Positions 13,731 to 20,919 of a stretch of 29,803 bases of DNA are shown here, piece after piece. The DNA comes from Brevibacterium picturae (lineage in GTDB: Bacteria > Actinomycetota > Actinomycetes > Actinomycetales > Brevibacteriaceae): contig NZ_JAKDJU010000019.1 of NCBI RefSeq assembly GCF_030453725.1, positions 1-29,803 on the forward strand, read 5' to 3'. Positions within the stretch are counted from its first letter, which is position 1; every line of letters starts with the position of its first letter. Under the pieces are notes generated by a model. That model searched no databases. It saw only the letters and a list, made by a program, of their open reading frames with translations, and was not told the origin of the DNA. Made by a program: the position numbers and the translations under genes.

Positions 13731-15133
13731 TGGCCAGGATCTACGGCCTTGAAACCGAATACGGGCTCGCCCATTCCGCCGGCGCCGGTGACCGCCGTAT
13801 CGGTCCGGAGGAGATCGCACGCTACCTGTTCCGGCCGATCGTCGAATGGGGACGTTCCTCGAACGTGTTCCTCCCCAATGGGTCTCGGCTCTACCTCGAT
13901 GTCGGGTCTCACCCGGAATACGCCACCGCCGAATGTGATGACCTACGCGATCTGCTCACACAGGACCGGGCCGGCGAGTCATTGATGATCGACCTGCTGG
14001 AGCAGGCCCAGTCGGGCATCGAAGCCGATGGACTCGGCGGCCGCATCCATATGGTCAAGAACAACACCGACGCGGCCGGGAACTCCTACGGATCCCATGA
14101 GAACTTCCTCATCCGCCGCAACCTCGATTTCAACCGTCTGACCACGGTGCTGCTGCCATTCCTCGTCTCCAGGCAGCTGCTGGTGGGTGCCGGCGCCATC
14201 ATTCCCGCGCAGTCCTCATTCCGCCCCGATGTCGAGGCGAACCGCTCGGAGATGATGTTCGGCCTCTCGGCGCGTTCGGATGTGATGTGGGAGGGACTGT
14301 CTTCGGCCACAACACGCTCACGACCGATCATCAACGCACGCGACGAACCCCACGCGGACGCGGAGAAGTACCGCCGCCTCCATGTCATCGTCGGTGATTC
14401 CTCGATGTCGACGGCAACCTCGGCGCTCAAGATCGGTTCTGCCGTTCTCATGCTCGACCTGATCGAACAGGGCGCACGGATACCCGAACACGGTCTGCGC
14501 CACCCCGTGCGCGACATCCGCCTCGTCGCCAGGGACCTCACCGGGTCGGTGAAGCTCGAGCGCACGGACGGGACGACGATCACACCGCTGAACCTGCTCA
14601 CGGACTACCGCGACCGTGCTCAGGTTCTCGTGGACAAGGGCGACCACAGCCTCGGCGACGATGAGATGGCCGAATACGTCGTCGACCTGTGGACCCGGAT
14701 GCTCGAGGCCATCGCAGCCCAGGACTTCTCCGCGGTTGACCAGGAGATCGACTGGGTGATGAAGAAGACGCTCATCGATCGAGCCATGGCCCGCGGCATC
14801 GACGACCTCACAGATCCCCGGATCTCCCGGCTCGACATCGCCTATCACGACATCACTCCCGACACCGGTCTGTTCCCCAAGCTGGAGCGGACCGGGATGG
14901 CCAAGAACCTGGTCTCATCCGAAGCACGGGAGAAGGCGAAGGACATTCCACCGACGACCACGCGAGCCGCTATCCGAGGCGAATTCGTCCGTGCAGCCCA
15001 TGCCGCACGGCGTGACTACACGGTCGACTGGGTGCATCTGCGACTCAACGACGAATCCGGCCGTGCCGTGGCGCTGAAGAACCCCTTCGAGCCCACACAC
15101 CCACAGGCCGAGGCTCTCATCGCGGGCCTGTAA
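13730..15133 (+). CDS. pafA: Pup-protein ligase PafA
   Basis: PafA attaches deamidated Pup through its C-terminal Glu to substrate lysines with ATP. The 467-residue product has metal-binding E8-T-E10 in GLETEYG, ARYLFRPIVEWGRSSNVFLPNG, the catalytic Asp57 in YLDVGSHPEYATAECD, VKNNTDAAGNSYGSHENFL, SSATTRSRPIINARDEPHADAEK and a C-terminal RDYTVDWVHLRLND segment. It lacks the Dop loop, separating it from dop 0.4 kb upstream. It is slightly longer than typical (about 450-480), with a small insertion near 175-190 (FRPDVEANRSE). All recognisable catalytic positions are present. It is probably co-transcribed with dop and pup. Confidence 0.97.
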   Translation: MARIYGLETEYGLAHSAGAGDRRIGPEEIARYLFRPIVEWGRSSNVFLPNGSRLYLDVGSHPEYATAECDDLRDLLTQDRAGESLMIDLLEQAQSGIEADGLGGRIHMVKNNTDAAGNSYGSHENFLIRRNLDFNRLTTVLLPFLVSRQLLVGAGAIIPAQSSFRPDVEANRSEMMFGLSARSDVMWEGLSSATTRSRPIINARDEPHADAEKYRRLHVIVGDSSMSTATSALKIGSAVLMLDLIEQGARIPEHGLRHPVRDIRLVARDLTGSVKLERTDGTTITPLNLLTDYRDRAQVLVDKGDHSLGDDEMAEYVVDLWTRMLEAIAAQDFSAVDQEIDWVMKKTLIDRAMARGIDDLTDPRISRLDIAYHDITPDTGLFPKLERTGMAKNLVSSEAREKAKDIPPTTTRAAIRGEFVRAAHAARRDYTVDWVHLRLNDESGRAVALKNPFEPTHPQAEALIAGL

Positions 15134-15136
15134 GAT
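15131..15136 (+). promoter_or_regulatory. Possible -10 element (TAAGAT) for FKBP lipoprotein gene
   Basis: TAAGAT overlaps the pafA stop codon and lies 33 nt before the GTG at 15170. A GAAAGGA ribosome binding site follows at 15158-15164. A promoter here would separate this gene from pafA; read-through is also possible. Confidence 0.35.
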
Positions 15137-15169
15137 CTCAGTGATCTGGTCTTGAACGAAAGGAACCAC

Positions 15170-16126
15170 GTGCGCACAAAAGTGCTCGCCGTCATCGCGG
15201 CCGCCACACTGCTGCTGTCCGCCTGCGGGCAGGGCGAGGAGGCGGAGGACACGACAAGTGCCCCGCCTTCCGTCTCGGCCGAGGACGCGAAGTCGACCAG
15301 CCTCGACGACGTCACGGTCGAAGGCAAGGTCGGTGAGAAGCCGAAGGTCGAATTCGAGGCGCCCCTGGTCGTCGACGAGACCGGCGAATCCGTCATCAGC
15401 GAGGGCAAGGGCGACAAGGTCGCAGACGGTGAACAGGTCACTGCGCAGATGACCTTGGTCTCGGGCACGACCGGTGAGGTGATCGAATCGAGCTATGATT
15501 CTAAGTCACCGGCCGGGTTCCCCATGGACAAGCAGCAGATCTCCGGGGAACTCTACAATGCACTCCTGGACACAAAGGTCGGCTCCCGCCTGCTCATGTC
15601 GCTCAACGGCAGTGCACAGCAGGGCCAGCCGGCGCAGACTCTCGTCTACGTCATCGACATCGAGAAGACCACGAAGCCGCTGACCCACGCCGAAGGCGAG
15701 AAGGTCGACCAGTCGAAGAACCCCGTCACCGTCACCTGGGCCGACAACGGTGAACCCTCGATCTCCAAGCCCAAGGGCGAGGCCCCGAAGGAACTCGAAT
15801 CGTATACGACGATCGAGGGCGAAGGCCCGAAGGTCAAGGAAGGCCAGAGCGTGGCCGTGCACTACTCCGGTTGGCTCTGGGACGACAATTCGGAGTACTT
15901 CGACTCGAGCTGGCAGGATGGTCGAGGACCATTCGCCGTTGACCCCGTCGGACAGGCTCAGGTCATCGACGGATGGAACGAAGGCCTGGTCGGGGCGAAG
16001 GTCGGCAGCCAGATCGTCCTCGTCGTCCCACCCGACAAGGGATATGGAGAACAGGGCAGCCCGCCGAACATTCCCGGCGACGCCACCCTCGTGTTCGTCA
16101 TCGATATCCTCTCGGCGCAGGGCTGA
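15170..16126 (+). CDS. FKBP-type peptidyl-prolyl isomerase lipoprotein
   Basis: Exported lipoprotein of 318 residues. The start is GTG 15170, chosen because AAGGA precedes it by 5 nt and it gives a clean signal peptide: MRTK, hydrophobic residues 5-16, lipobox LSAC with Cys19. A Ser/Thr/Glu-rich linker follows. Residues of about 75-165 form a degenerate FKBP-like domain (VTAQMTLVSGTTGEVIESS, then LVYVIDI). Residues of about 215-318 form a canonical FKBP domain (VAVHYSGWLWDD, FDSSW, VIDGWNEGLVGAKVGSQ, VVPPDKGYG, LVFVIDIL). It probably folds exported proteins at the outer face of the membrane. The same gene follows pafA in many actinobacteria. Confidence 0.93.
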   Translation: MRTKVLAVIAAATLLLSACGQGEEAEDTTSAPPSVSAEDAKSTSLDDVTVEGKVGEKPKVEFEAPLVVDETGESVISEGKGDKVADGEQVTAQMTLVSGTTGEVIESSYDSKSPAGFPMDKQQISGELYNALLDTKVGSRLLMSLNGSAQQGQPAQTLVYVIDIEKTTKPLTHAEGEKVDQSKNPVTVTWADNGEPSISKPKGEAPKELESYTTIEGEGPKVKEGQSVAVHYSGWLWDDNSEYFDSSWQDGRGPFAVDPVGQAQVIDGWNEGLVGAKVGSQIVLVVPPDKGYGEQGSPPNIPGDATLVFVIDILSAQG

Positions 16127-16208
16127 GGGGCCGGCAGCCGAGGATGAGGCTCCGCCCGCCGAGGACTGCGTCCATGACCACCACAGAGCTACGACCTAAG
16201 GAGACACC

Positions 16209-16583
16209 ATGAGCAAGCAGAAACCAGAAGTCGACTTCCCCGGGGCCGAGGCTCCGACCGAGCTCGTCATCGTCGATGACATCATCGGCGACGGCGCCGA
16301 GGCGGGGCCGGGCCATACCGTGAGTGTGAACTACGTGGGCGTCGCCCATTCGACCGGTGAGGAGTTCGACGCCTCCTACAACCGCGGCACCCCGCTCGAA
16401 TTCCGCCTCGGATCCGGCATGGTCATCTCCGGCTGGGATCAGGGCATCCAGGGCATGAAGGTCGGCGGCAGGCGCACCCTGCAGATCCCACCGCACCTGG
16501 CCTACGGGGACCAAGGAGCCGGCGGCGTCATCAAGCCCGGCGAGTCACTGATCTTCGTCTGCGATCTGGAGAACGTGCGCTGA
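16209..16583 (+). CDS. FKBP-type peptidyl-prolyl cis-trans isomerase, cytosolic
   Basis: Single-domain FKBP of 124 residues without a signal peptide. The active-site residues of the FKBP12 fold can be placed: Y42 in VNYVGVAHSTGEEF, F53-D54, V72-I73 in GMVISGWDQG, W76, and Y99 in PPHLAYGDQG. The AAGGAG ribosome binding site (16198-16203) is strong. It lies 82 bp after the FKBP lipoprotein gene, likely in the same transcript, and gives cytosolic and exported members of one family side by side. Confidence 0.95.
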   Translation: MSKQKPEVDFPGAEAPTELVIVDDIIGDGAEAGPGHTVSVNYVGVAHSTGEEFDASYNRGTPLEFRLGSGMVISGWDQGIQGMKVGGRRTLQIPPHLAYGDQGAGGVIKPGESLIFVCDLENVR

Positions 16584-16636
16584 GACATCGATGAGAGATG
16601 AGCCTCCTGCGCCACAGGGCTGAGGAGATCTCATTT

Positions 16637-16657
16637 GCCGAGACTTCAGATCTCGGC
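16637..16657. terminator. Hairpin at convergent FKBP / DUF3866 ends
   Basis: GCCGAGA (16637-16643) and TCTCGGC (16651-16657) form a perfect 7-bp stem with a 7-nt loop. It overlaps the DUF3866 stop codon at 16646 and lies about 55 nt after the FKBP stop, fitting a terminator for the plus strand at least. There is no clear U-tract. Confidence 0.45.
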
Positions 16658-17770
16658 GGCCAATCTGCCCGCCGCGGCGGCAGCGAGGAACGCTGCCGCA
16701 TCGGCGGGCAGTTTGCGTCCCATCGTCGACAGTCCCACAGGGGAGGACTTGAGTCCTGTCCACAGACCCTCCAGGCTCACATCGACCTGATCGTGCATGT
16801 GCAGCATCGGCAGCTGCGCGGCAACGACCTCGGCCACGGCGGCAGGGTCGGTGTCCATCTCACGACGGTCCGCCTCGGCGAGGGTGGAGAAGTCCGGGAC
16901 GGGAATCGTCATACCGGGGCGGGCGATCTCCGTCAGAGACGTGAGCGAATGGTGGGAGACGCCGAAATGCCTGCCGCGCACATCGGCATTCGACATTCGC
17001 AGCACCCCGATGGGAGTCCCATCCAGCAGTGCGGCCGCGTTGAGGTGCTCACCGGTGACGAGGCCCGAGAAGCCGTATTTGGTGCCGGTGCCCAGGTTCC
17101 CCGGGCCCTGAGCAACGATGGCGATATCGGCGCCCAGAACATGTTTGGCGGCAAGCAGGCCCGTGTGGATCGTCACAGCTTCGAGATCGGCGCCCCAGGA
17201 CTGGCCGGTGCTGATGGTTCCCTGCAGCCAACCTGCGTCCTTGAGCCCGGCCACAGCCTGAGAGAACCTGGCGGGCAGTGCGGCACCGTCGCTGAGGACA
17301 TAGGCGATGCGCAGCTCGGGATCCACCGTGCGGATGCCCGCGATGATGGCCGGCAGAGTCGAATGCAGATCGGCGGCGAGTACGGGCATTTCATCCAGGG
17401 ACTCCTCATTCGCGAGGGTCTCATGATGCTCCGACTCCTGGTCGTCGACGCCGAGGACCATCGTCTGCAGCGGGGAGTAGCGATCCTTGACCAGATGGCC
17501 TGGCCCCGCGGGAGGGTCGGTCGGCAGCGCATCGGGCAGAGCCACGATGAGGCCGAAGCCACCGGTGCCCAAGCGCTTGGCCAGAGCCGAGACGTTGACC
17601 AGGAGTGTGTCGCCTACCTGCGGATTCCCGACGGCCTCGGTATAGGCGACCGCCCTGATATGGGTGATGGTCGTTCCCGGCAGCGCCTGGTCAATATCGG
17701 CCTCGACCTCTGTGTATCCTGGCCGGGTGGAACGAATCGTGGTCACGGTTCCTCTGCGCCAATGAATCAT
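16646..17770 (-). CDS. DUF3866 family protein
   Basis: The 374-residue soluble protein is recognised as DUF3866 from IHWRRGTVTTIRSTRPGYTEVEAD at the start, the central GHLVKDRYSPLQTMVLGVDDQESEHH, GLLAAKHVLGADIAIVAQGPGNLGTGTKYGFSG, and RMSNADVRGRHFGVSHHSLTSL. The function is unknown; the Gly-rich QGPGNLGTGT stretch and the clustered His residues suggest a ligand- or metal-binding site. It is commonly found beside pafBC. The ATG at 17770 has a TAGTCT -10 element 7 nt upstream and also an AGGAG between, so it could be read either from a leaderless or a very short-leader mRNA. It is divergent from pafB. Confidence 0.9.
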   Translation of the reverse strand: MIHWRRGTVTTIRSTRPGYTEVEADIDQALPGTTITHIRAVAYTEAVGNPQVGDTLLVNVSALAKRLGTGGFGLIVALPDALPTDPPAGPGHLVKDRYSPLQTMVLGVDDQESEHHETLANEESLDEMPVLAADLHSTLPAIIAGIRTVDPELRIAYVLSDGAALPARFSQAVAGLKDAGWLQGTISTGQSWGADLEAVTIHTGLLAAKHVLGADIAIVAQGPGNLGTGTKYGFSGLVTGEHLNAAALLDGTPIGVLRMSNADVRGRHFGVSHHSLTSLTEIARPGMTIPVPDFSTLAEADRREMDTDPAAVAEVVAAQLPMLHMHDQVDVSLEGLWTGLKSSPVGLSTMGRKLPADAAAFLAAAAAGRLAAEI

Positions 17771-17777
17771 GCTCCTA

Positions 17778-17783
17778 AGACTA
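17778..17783 (-). promoter_or_regulatory. -10 element (TAGTCT) for DUF3866 gene
   Basis: On the minus strand TAGTCT is followed by TAGGAGC and the ATG at 17770. The 40-bp divergent gap with pafB carries a -10 for each direction. Confidence 0.5.
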
Positions 17784-17798
17784 TCGCCCGCATTAGGT

Positions 17799-17804
17799 TA
17801 CGGT
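17799..17804 (+). promoter_or_regulatory. -10 element (TACGGT) for pafB-pafC
   Basis: TACGGT lies 6 nt before the GTG at 17811, giving a leaderless start. TAGGTT at 17794-17799 is an alternative hexamer with an 11-nt gap. No ribosome binding site is clear. Confidence 0.45.
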
Positions 17805-17810
17805 GGAATT

Positions 17811-18833
17811 GTGAATACACCCCGCCCCAGCAGACAGAGGCAGCAGACCGAGCGTCTGATGAACCTGCTGATCGCCCTGAGAGCCGCCCGCGGTTGGGTC
17901 TCGAGGAAGACCCTGATGAGCGCCATCGACGGATACGCGGGCCTGGACGACATCGCCTTCGATCGCAAATTCTCCCGCGACAAGGAACTCCTGCGACACA
18001 TGGGGATCACGATCGCCACCCGAGCCGAGCACGACGCCTACTCAGACGTGGGGGAGACCGGGTACCGGATCTCCGCCGATGACTATGCGATGGATGACGT
18101 CGAGCTCACCCCCGCCGAAGCGGCAGCAGTGGCAGTGGCCGCGCAGTTCTGGTCCGATACCGAACTCGGCGAGTCCAGTTCTCAGGCGCTGACGAAACTG
18201 CGCGCCCTGGGCATCGACCTCACCGAGGCGGGTCCCGGGCATGTTGCAACCAACGACGGCCCCGCCGCGCGGAAGCTGGGTAGCGCGAACTTCGCCACTG
18301 CACTCCACCACATCAACGCTCGTGAGGCGATCAGCTTCAAGTACCACAAACCCGGGCAGAGCCCCCGCAAGGTCAAGCTCGAACCCTATGCTCTGCTCAG
18401 CCGCGGCGACCGAGTCTACCTGCTGGGACACGACATCGATCGCGGGGCCGAACGCACATTCCGGCTCTCCCGGGTCGAGGGCAAGCTGACGAAGCTCGGC
18501 GGACGAGACCCGGGCGACTACGACATCCCCGCCGACTTCGCTCCGCACGTGGCGCTGAACTCGAGCACGGAGATGGCTGTCGTCGCCGAGGCGAGGCTGC
18601 GCATCCGTGCCCACCGCGCGGACCCGCTGCGCCGCAGACAGGTGCGCACCGACGATGACGCTGTGATCGTGGAGTTCACCGACGCGGCATCGTTGGCCGC
18701 AGAGATCGTGAGCTTCGGCACGGCCGTCGAGGTGCTTGGACCTCCGGAACTGGCTCAGGCTGTCGAGGACCGACGTCTCACGGTCAGGACGTCCCTCGAA
18801 CGACTCGGAGGTCGCAATGTCCTCAGCGCGTGA
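17811..18833 (+). CDS. pafB: WYL-domain transcriptional regulator PafB
   Basis: PafB acts with PafC as a heterodimeric activator of the LexA-independent DNA-damage response in mycobacteria. The 340-residue product has an N-terminal winged-helix region (about 8-85; TERLMNLLIALRAARGWVSRKTL, then DKELLRHMGI), a linker, and a WYL domain (about 165-225; ISFKYHKPGQSPRKVKLEPYALLSRGDRVYLLGHD) with a C-terminal WCX-like extension. The frame is open from 17769, but GTG 17811 gives the usual family N-terminus and fits the -10 element. It overlaps pafC by 17 bp. The role does not require the 20S proteasome, which fits its retention here. Confidence 0.93.
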   Translation: MNTPRPSRQRQQTERLMNLLIALRAARGWVSRKTLMSAIDGYAGLDDIAFDRKFSRDKELLRHMGITIATRAEHDAYSDVGETGYRISADDYAMDDVELTPAEAAAVAVAAQFWSDTELGESSSQALTKLRALGIDLTEAGPGHVATNDGPAARKLGSANFATALHHINAREAISFKYHKPGQSPRKVKLEPYALLSRGDRVYLLGHDIDRGAERTFRLSRVEGKLTKLGGRDPGDYDIPADFAPHVALNSSTEMAVVAEARLRIRAHRADPLRRRQVRTDDDAVIVEFTDAASLAAEIVSFGTAVEVLGPPELAQAVEDRRLTVRTSLERLGGRNVLSA

Positions 18834-19704
18834 ACGACTCACCCGGCTGCTGAGCCTGGTGCCCTATCTCGACGCCCACCCGGGAGCAGACCTCGAAGAG
18901 ACAGCGGCGTATTTCAACATCGACTCGGACACCCTCATCGATGATCTGCAGCTTCTGTTCGTGACCGGTCGCCCCGGGCACATGCCCGATGACCTCATCG
19001 ACGCCAGCTGGGAAGGGGGGAAGGTCTACATCTCCAACGCCGAGGAGGTCTCAGTTCCCGTCCGACTCAGCGCCGAGGAGGCCGGGGTCCTCGTCCTGGC
19101 CCTCGAGCTCATCGACACACTGCCGGGACTCGACACCCAAGCTGTACGGGCGGCGGCGCAGAAGCTCAGGCTCGCCGCAGGAGAGAACCTCCACATCCCG
19201 GTCGAAGTTAGTCCGATCCCGGCCGACGAGGAGCTCATGGCCTTCCTCAAGCAGGCCATCGACACGGAAGCGGCGGTCGAGATCGACTACTACGTCGGAT
19301 CCCGGGACGAACTGACACGACGGATCATCGCACCCAGCAGGCTCCTCCCCGGCGCGGACTGGTACCTGGACGCCTGGTGCTACAGTGCCCAGGCTCCGCG
19401 GCGGTTCGCACTGAGCAGCATTCGTTCGTGGACGGCGGCCTCACATCCGCCGATGGCCGTCAGCGATTCGCAGCCGAGCGCGCGAGAGGTCACCATGACG
19501 CTGTCCGCGGCTGGAGCCTGGCTGGCGGATGAACTCGAGCTGACCGATCGTGAATATCTCGCCAACGGTGAACCACGTGTGCGGATCAGATTCCTTGTGC
19601 ACTCGGTGGACTGGTTGAGTCGGTTCCTGTTGTGCCATGCCGACGTCATCACCGACATCGACGATCGCGAAGCAGTCGACGCCGCACTGCTGCGACTGGG
19701 CTGA
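18817..19704 (+). CDS. pafC: WYL-domain transcriptional regulator PafC
   Basis: Partner of PafB. The start is ATG 18817: GGAGG at 18807-18811 precedes it by 5 nt and the N-terminus MSSARERLTRLLSLVPYLDAHPG is typical of PafC. The 295-residue product has a helix-turn-helix segment (about 5-65, ADLEETAAYFNIDSDTLIDDLQLLFV), a middle region and a WYL domain (about 150-215; VEIDYYVGSRDELTRRIIAPSRLL, then DWYLDAWCYSAQAPRRFALSSI), then a C-terminal extension. The pafB-pafC overlap suggests coupled translation and equal dosage. Confidence 0.94.
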   Translation: MSSARERLTRLLSLVPYLDAHPGADLEETAAYFNIDSDTLIDDLQLLFVTGRPGHMPDDLIDASWEGGKVYISNAEEVSVPVRLSAEEAGVLVLALELIDTLPGLDTQAVRAAAQKLRLAAGENLHIPVEVSPIPADEELMAFLKQAIDTEAAVEIDYYVGSRDELTRRIIAPSRLLPGADWYLDAWCYSAQAPRRFALSSIRSWTAASHPPMAVSDSQPSAREVTMTLSAAGAWLADELELTDREYLANGEPRVRIRFLVHSVDWLSRFLLCHADVITDIDDREAVDAALLRLG

Positions 19705-19765
19705 GAATTGTCTTCTCGGTCGATCCCTGCTGGGCGACGAGGATGAAAGGCACAGTCACACAGCG

Positions 19766-19771
19766 TAGAAT
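19766..19771 (+). promoter_or_regulatory. -10 element (TAGAAT) for tatA-tatC-helY
   Basis: TAGAAT lies 32 nt before the tatA ATG. AAGGAG at 19793-19798 follows, 5 nt before the start. This is the strongest conventional promoter plus ribosome binding site in the window. Confidence 0.55.
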
Positions 19772-19803
19772 CGTTCAGAGCAGACAATAGTCAAGGAGTT
19801 CCC

Positions 19804-20088
19804 ATGAAACCGAGTTTCGTGCAGATCGCGATCGTGATCCTCATCATCGTGATCATTTTCGGCGCACCCAAGCTGCCGGGGCTGGCCAGGAGCCTGGGCC
19901 AGTCGATGAAGATCTTCAAGTCAGAGGTCAAGGATCTCCGTGACGATGACGAGCCCAAGAAGACGGAACCGGGCGAGCTCAATCGCGAGACAGGCGAGAA
20001 CGACACCTCGACGACCGCCGAGGCTGCCCGCAAGTCCGAGCAGCCCGCGGCGAAGGAAGAACCGGATCCACAGTCTCGCGAGAAGTGA
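19804..20088 (+). CDS. tatA: Twin-arginine translocase subunit TatA
   Basis: Pore-forming subunit of the Tat system, which exports folded proteins. The 94-residue product has one membrane helix (about 6-20, VQIAIVILIIVIIFG), the hinge FGAPKLPGLARSLG, an amphipathic helix ending in MKIFKSEVKD, and a long charged, disordered tail. Its stop overlaps the tatC GTG. No tatB-like gene is present in the window; in many actinobacteria tatB lies elsewhere. Confidence 0.96.
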   Translation: MKPSFVQIAIVILIIVIIFGAPKLPGLARSLGQSMKIFKSEVKDLRDDDEPKKTEPGELNRETGENDTSTTAEAARKSEQPAAKEEPDPQSREK

Positions 20089-20912
20089 AAGACACCAACG
20101 ACCAGCGATCGTCCTCATCACGAAGGAAGAACCCCGAGCGGAAGATGCCCGTCCTCGGGCATCTTGTCGAACTTCGGAATCGTTTCTTCATCGCAGCGAT
20201 CGCGATCGTCCTCGGGGCCGTAGGCGGATGGTTCCTCTACGACCCCGTCCTGGACATCCTGCAGGAGCCGATCCGCAGCATCCGCGCGTCGGGAGATCGC
20301 ACAGCTGAGATCAACTTCGCCGGGGTCGCCTCTCCGTTCGATCTGAAGATCAAGCTCTCAGTCTTCATCGGCATCTTCATCTCCTGCCCGATCTGGCTCT
20401 ACGAGGTGTGGGCATTCATCGTTCCGGGACTGACGAAGAAGGAGAAGCTCTACTCGGTCGGATTCCTGGGGGCAGCGATTCCGCTGTTCCTCGCCGGCTC
20501 GACCATGGCCTTCTTCGCTCTGCCCAACGCGGTCAGGGCACTGACGTCGTTCACCCCACAGGGCGGCACGAATATCATTCCGGCCCAGGACTACCTGACC
20601 TTCGTGATGGTCATCATCGTCGTCTTCGGCCTGGCCTTCGTCCTCCCGGTGCTCATGGTCGGTCTGAACATGATGGGAATCCTCTCGGCTGTCAGAATAC
20701 AGAAGTCCTGGCGGGTGATCGTGCTGATCGTGTTCCTGTTCGCCGCCATCGCCACGCCCACCCCCGATGCATTGTCGATGTTCTTCCTCGTGATCCCGAT
20801 GATGACGCTGTTCTGCCTGGCCTGGGTGATCTGCATCTTCAACGACCGGAGACGCAAGAAGCGCCTCATCGCACAGGGCCTGTGGGTCGACCCCGACGAA
20901 CCGATTGACTGA
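20085..20912 (+). CDS. tatC: Sec-independent translocase subunit TatC
   Basis: Polytopic receptor that binds the twin-arginine signal peptide. The 275-residue product starts at GTG 20085, overlapping the tatA stop (GTGA), so the two are translationally coupled. Family motifs are LGHLVELRNRFFIA near the N-terminus (with the essential Glu), FDLKIKLSVFIG, and P-L-YEVWAFIVPGLTKKEK. Six membrane helices can be placed, the last ending in ICIFNDRRRKKR. The N-terminal 20 residues are polar and Ser/Arg-rich. Confidence 0.97.
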   Translation: MKDTNDQRSSSSRRKNPERKMPVLGHLVELRNRFFIAAIAIVLGAVGGWFLYDPVLDILQEPIRSIRASGDRTAEINFAGVASPFDLKIKLSVFIGIFISCPIWLYEVWAFIVPGLTKKEKLYSVGFLGAAIPLFLAGSTMAFFALPNAVRALTSFTPQGGTNIIPAQDYLTFVMVIIVVFGLAFVLPVLMVGLNMMGILSAVRIQKSWRVIVLIVFLFAAIATPTPDALSMFFLVIPMMTLFCLAWVICIFNDRRRKKRLIAQGLWVDPDEPID

Positions 20913-20919
20913 GAGAAGC

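Noticed and set aside
16598..18082. A 494-codon open frame on the plus strand
   Set aside because: It is antisense to DUF3866 and then out of frame with pafB; its composition (Arg, Gly, His rich) is that of a high-GC shadow frame and it has no recognisable domain.
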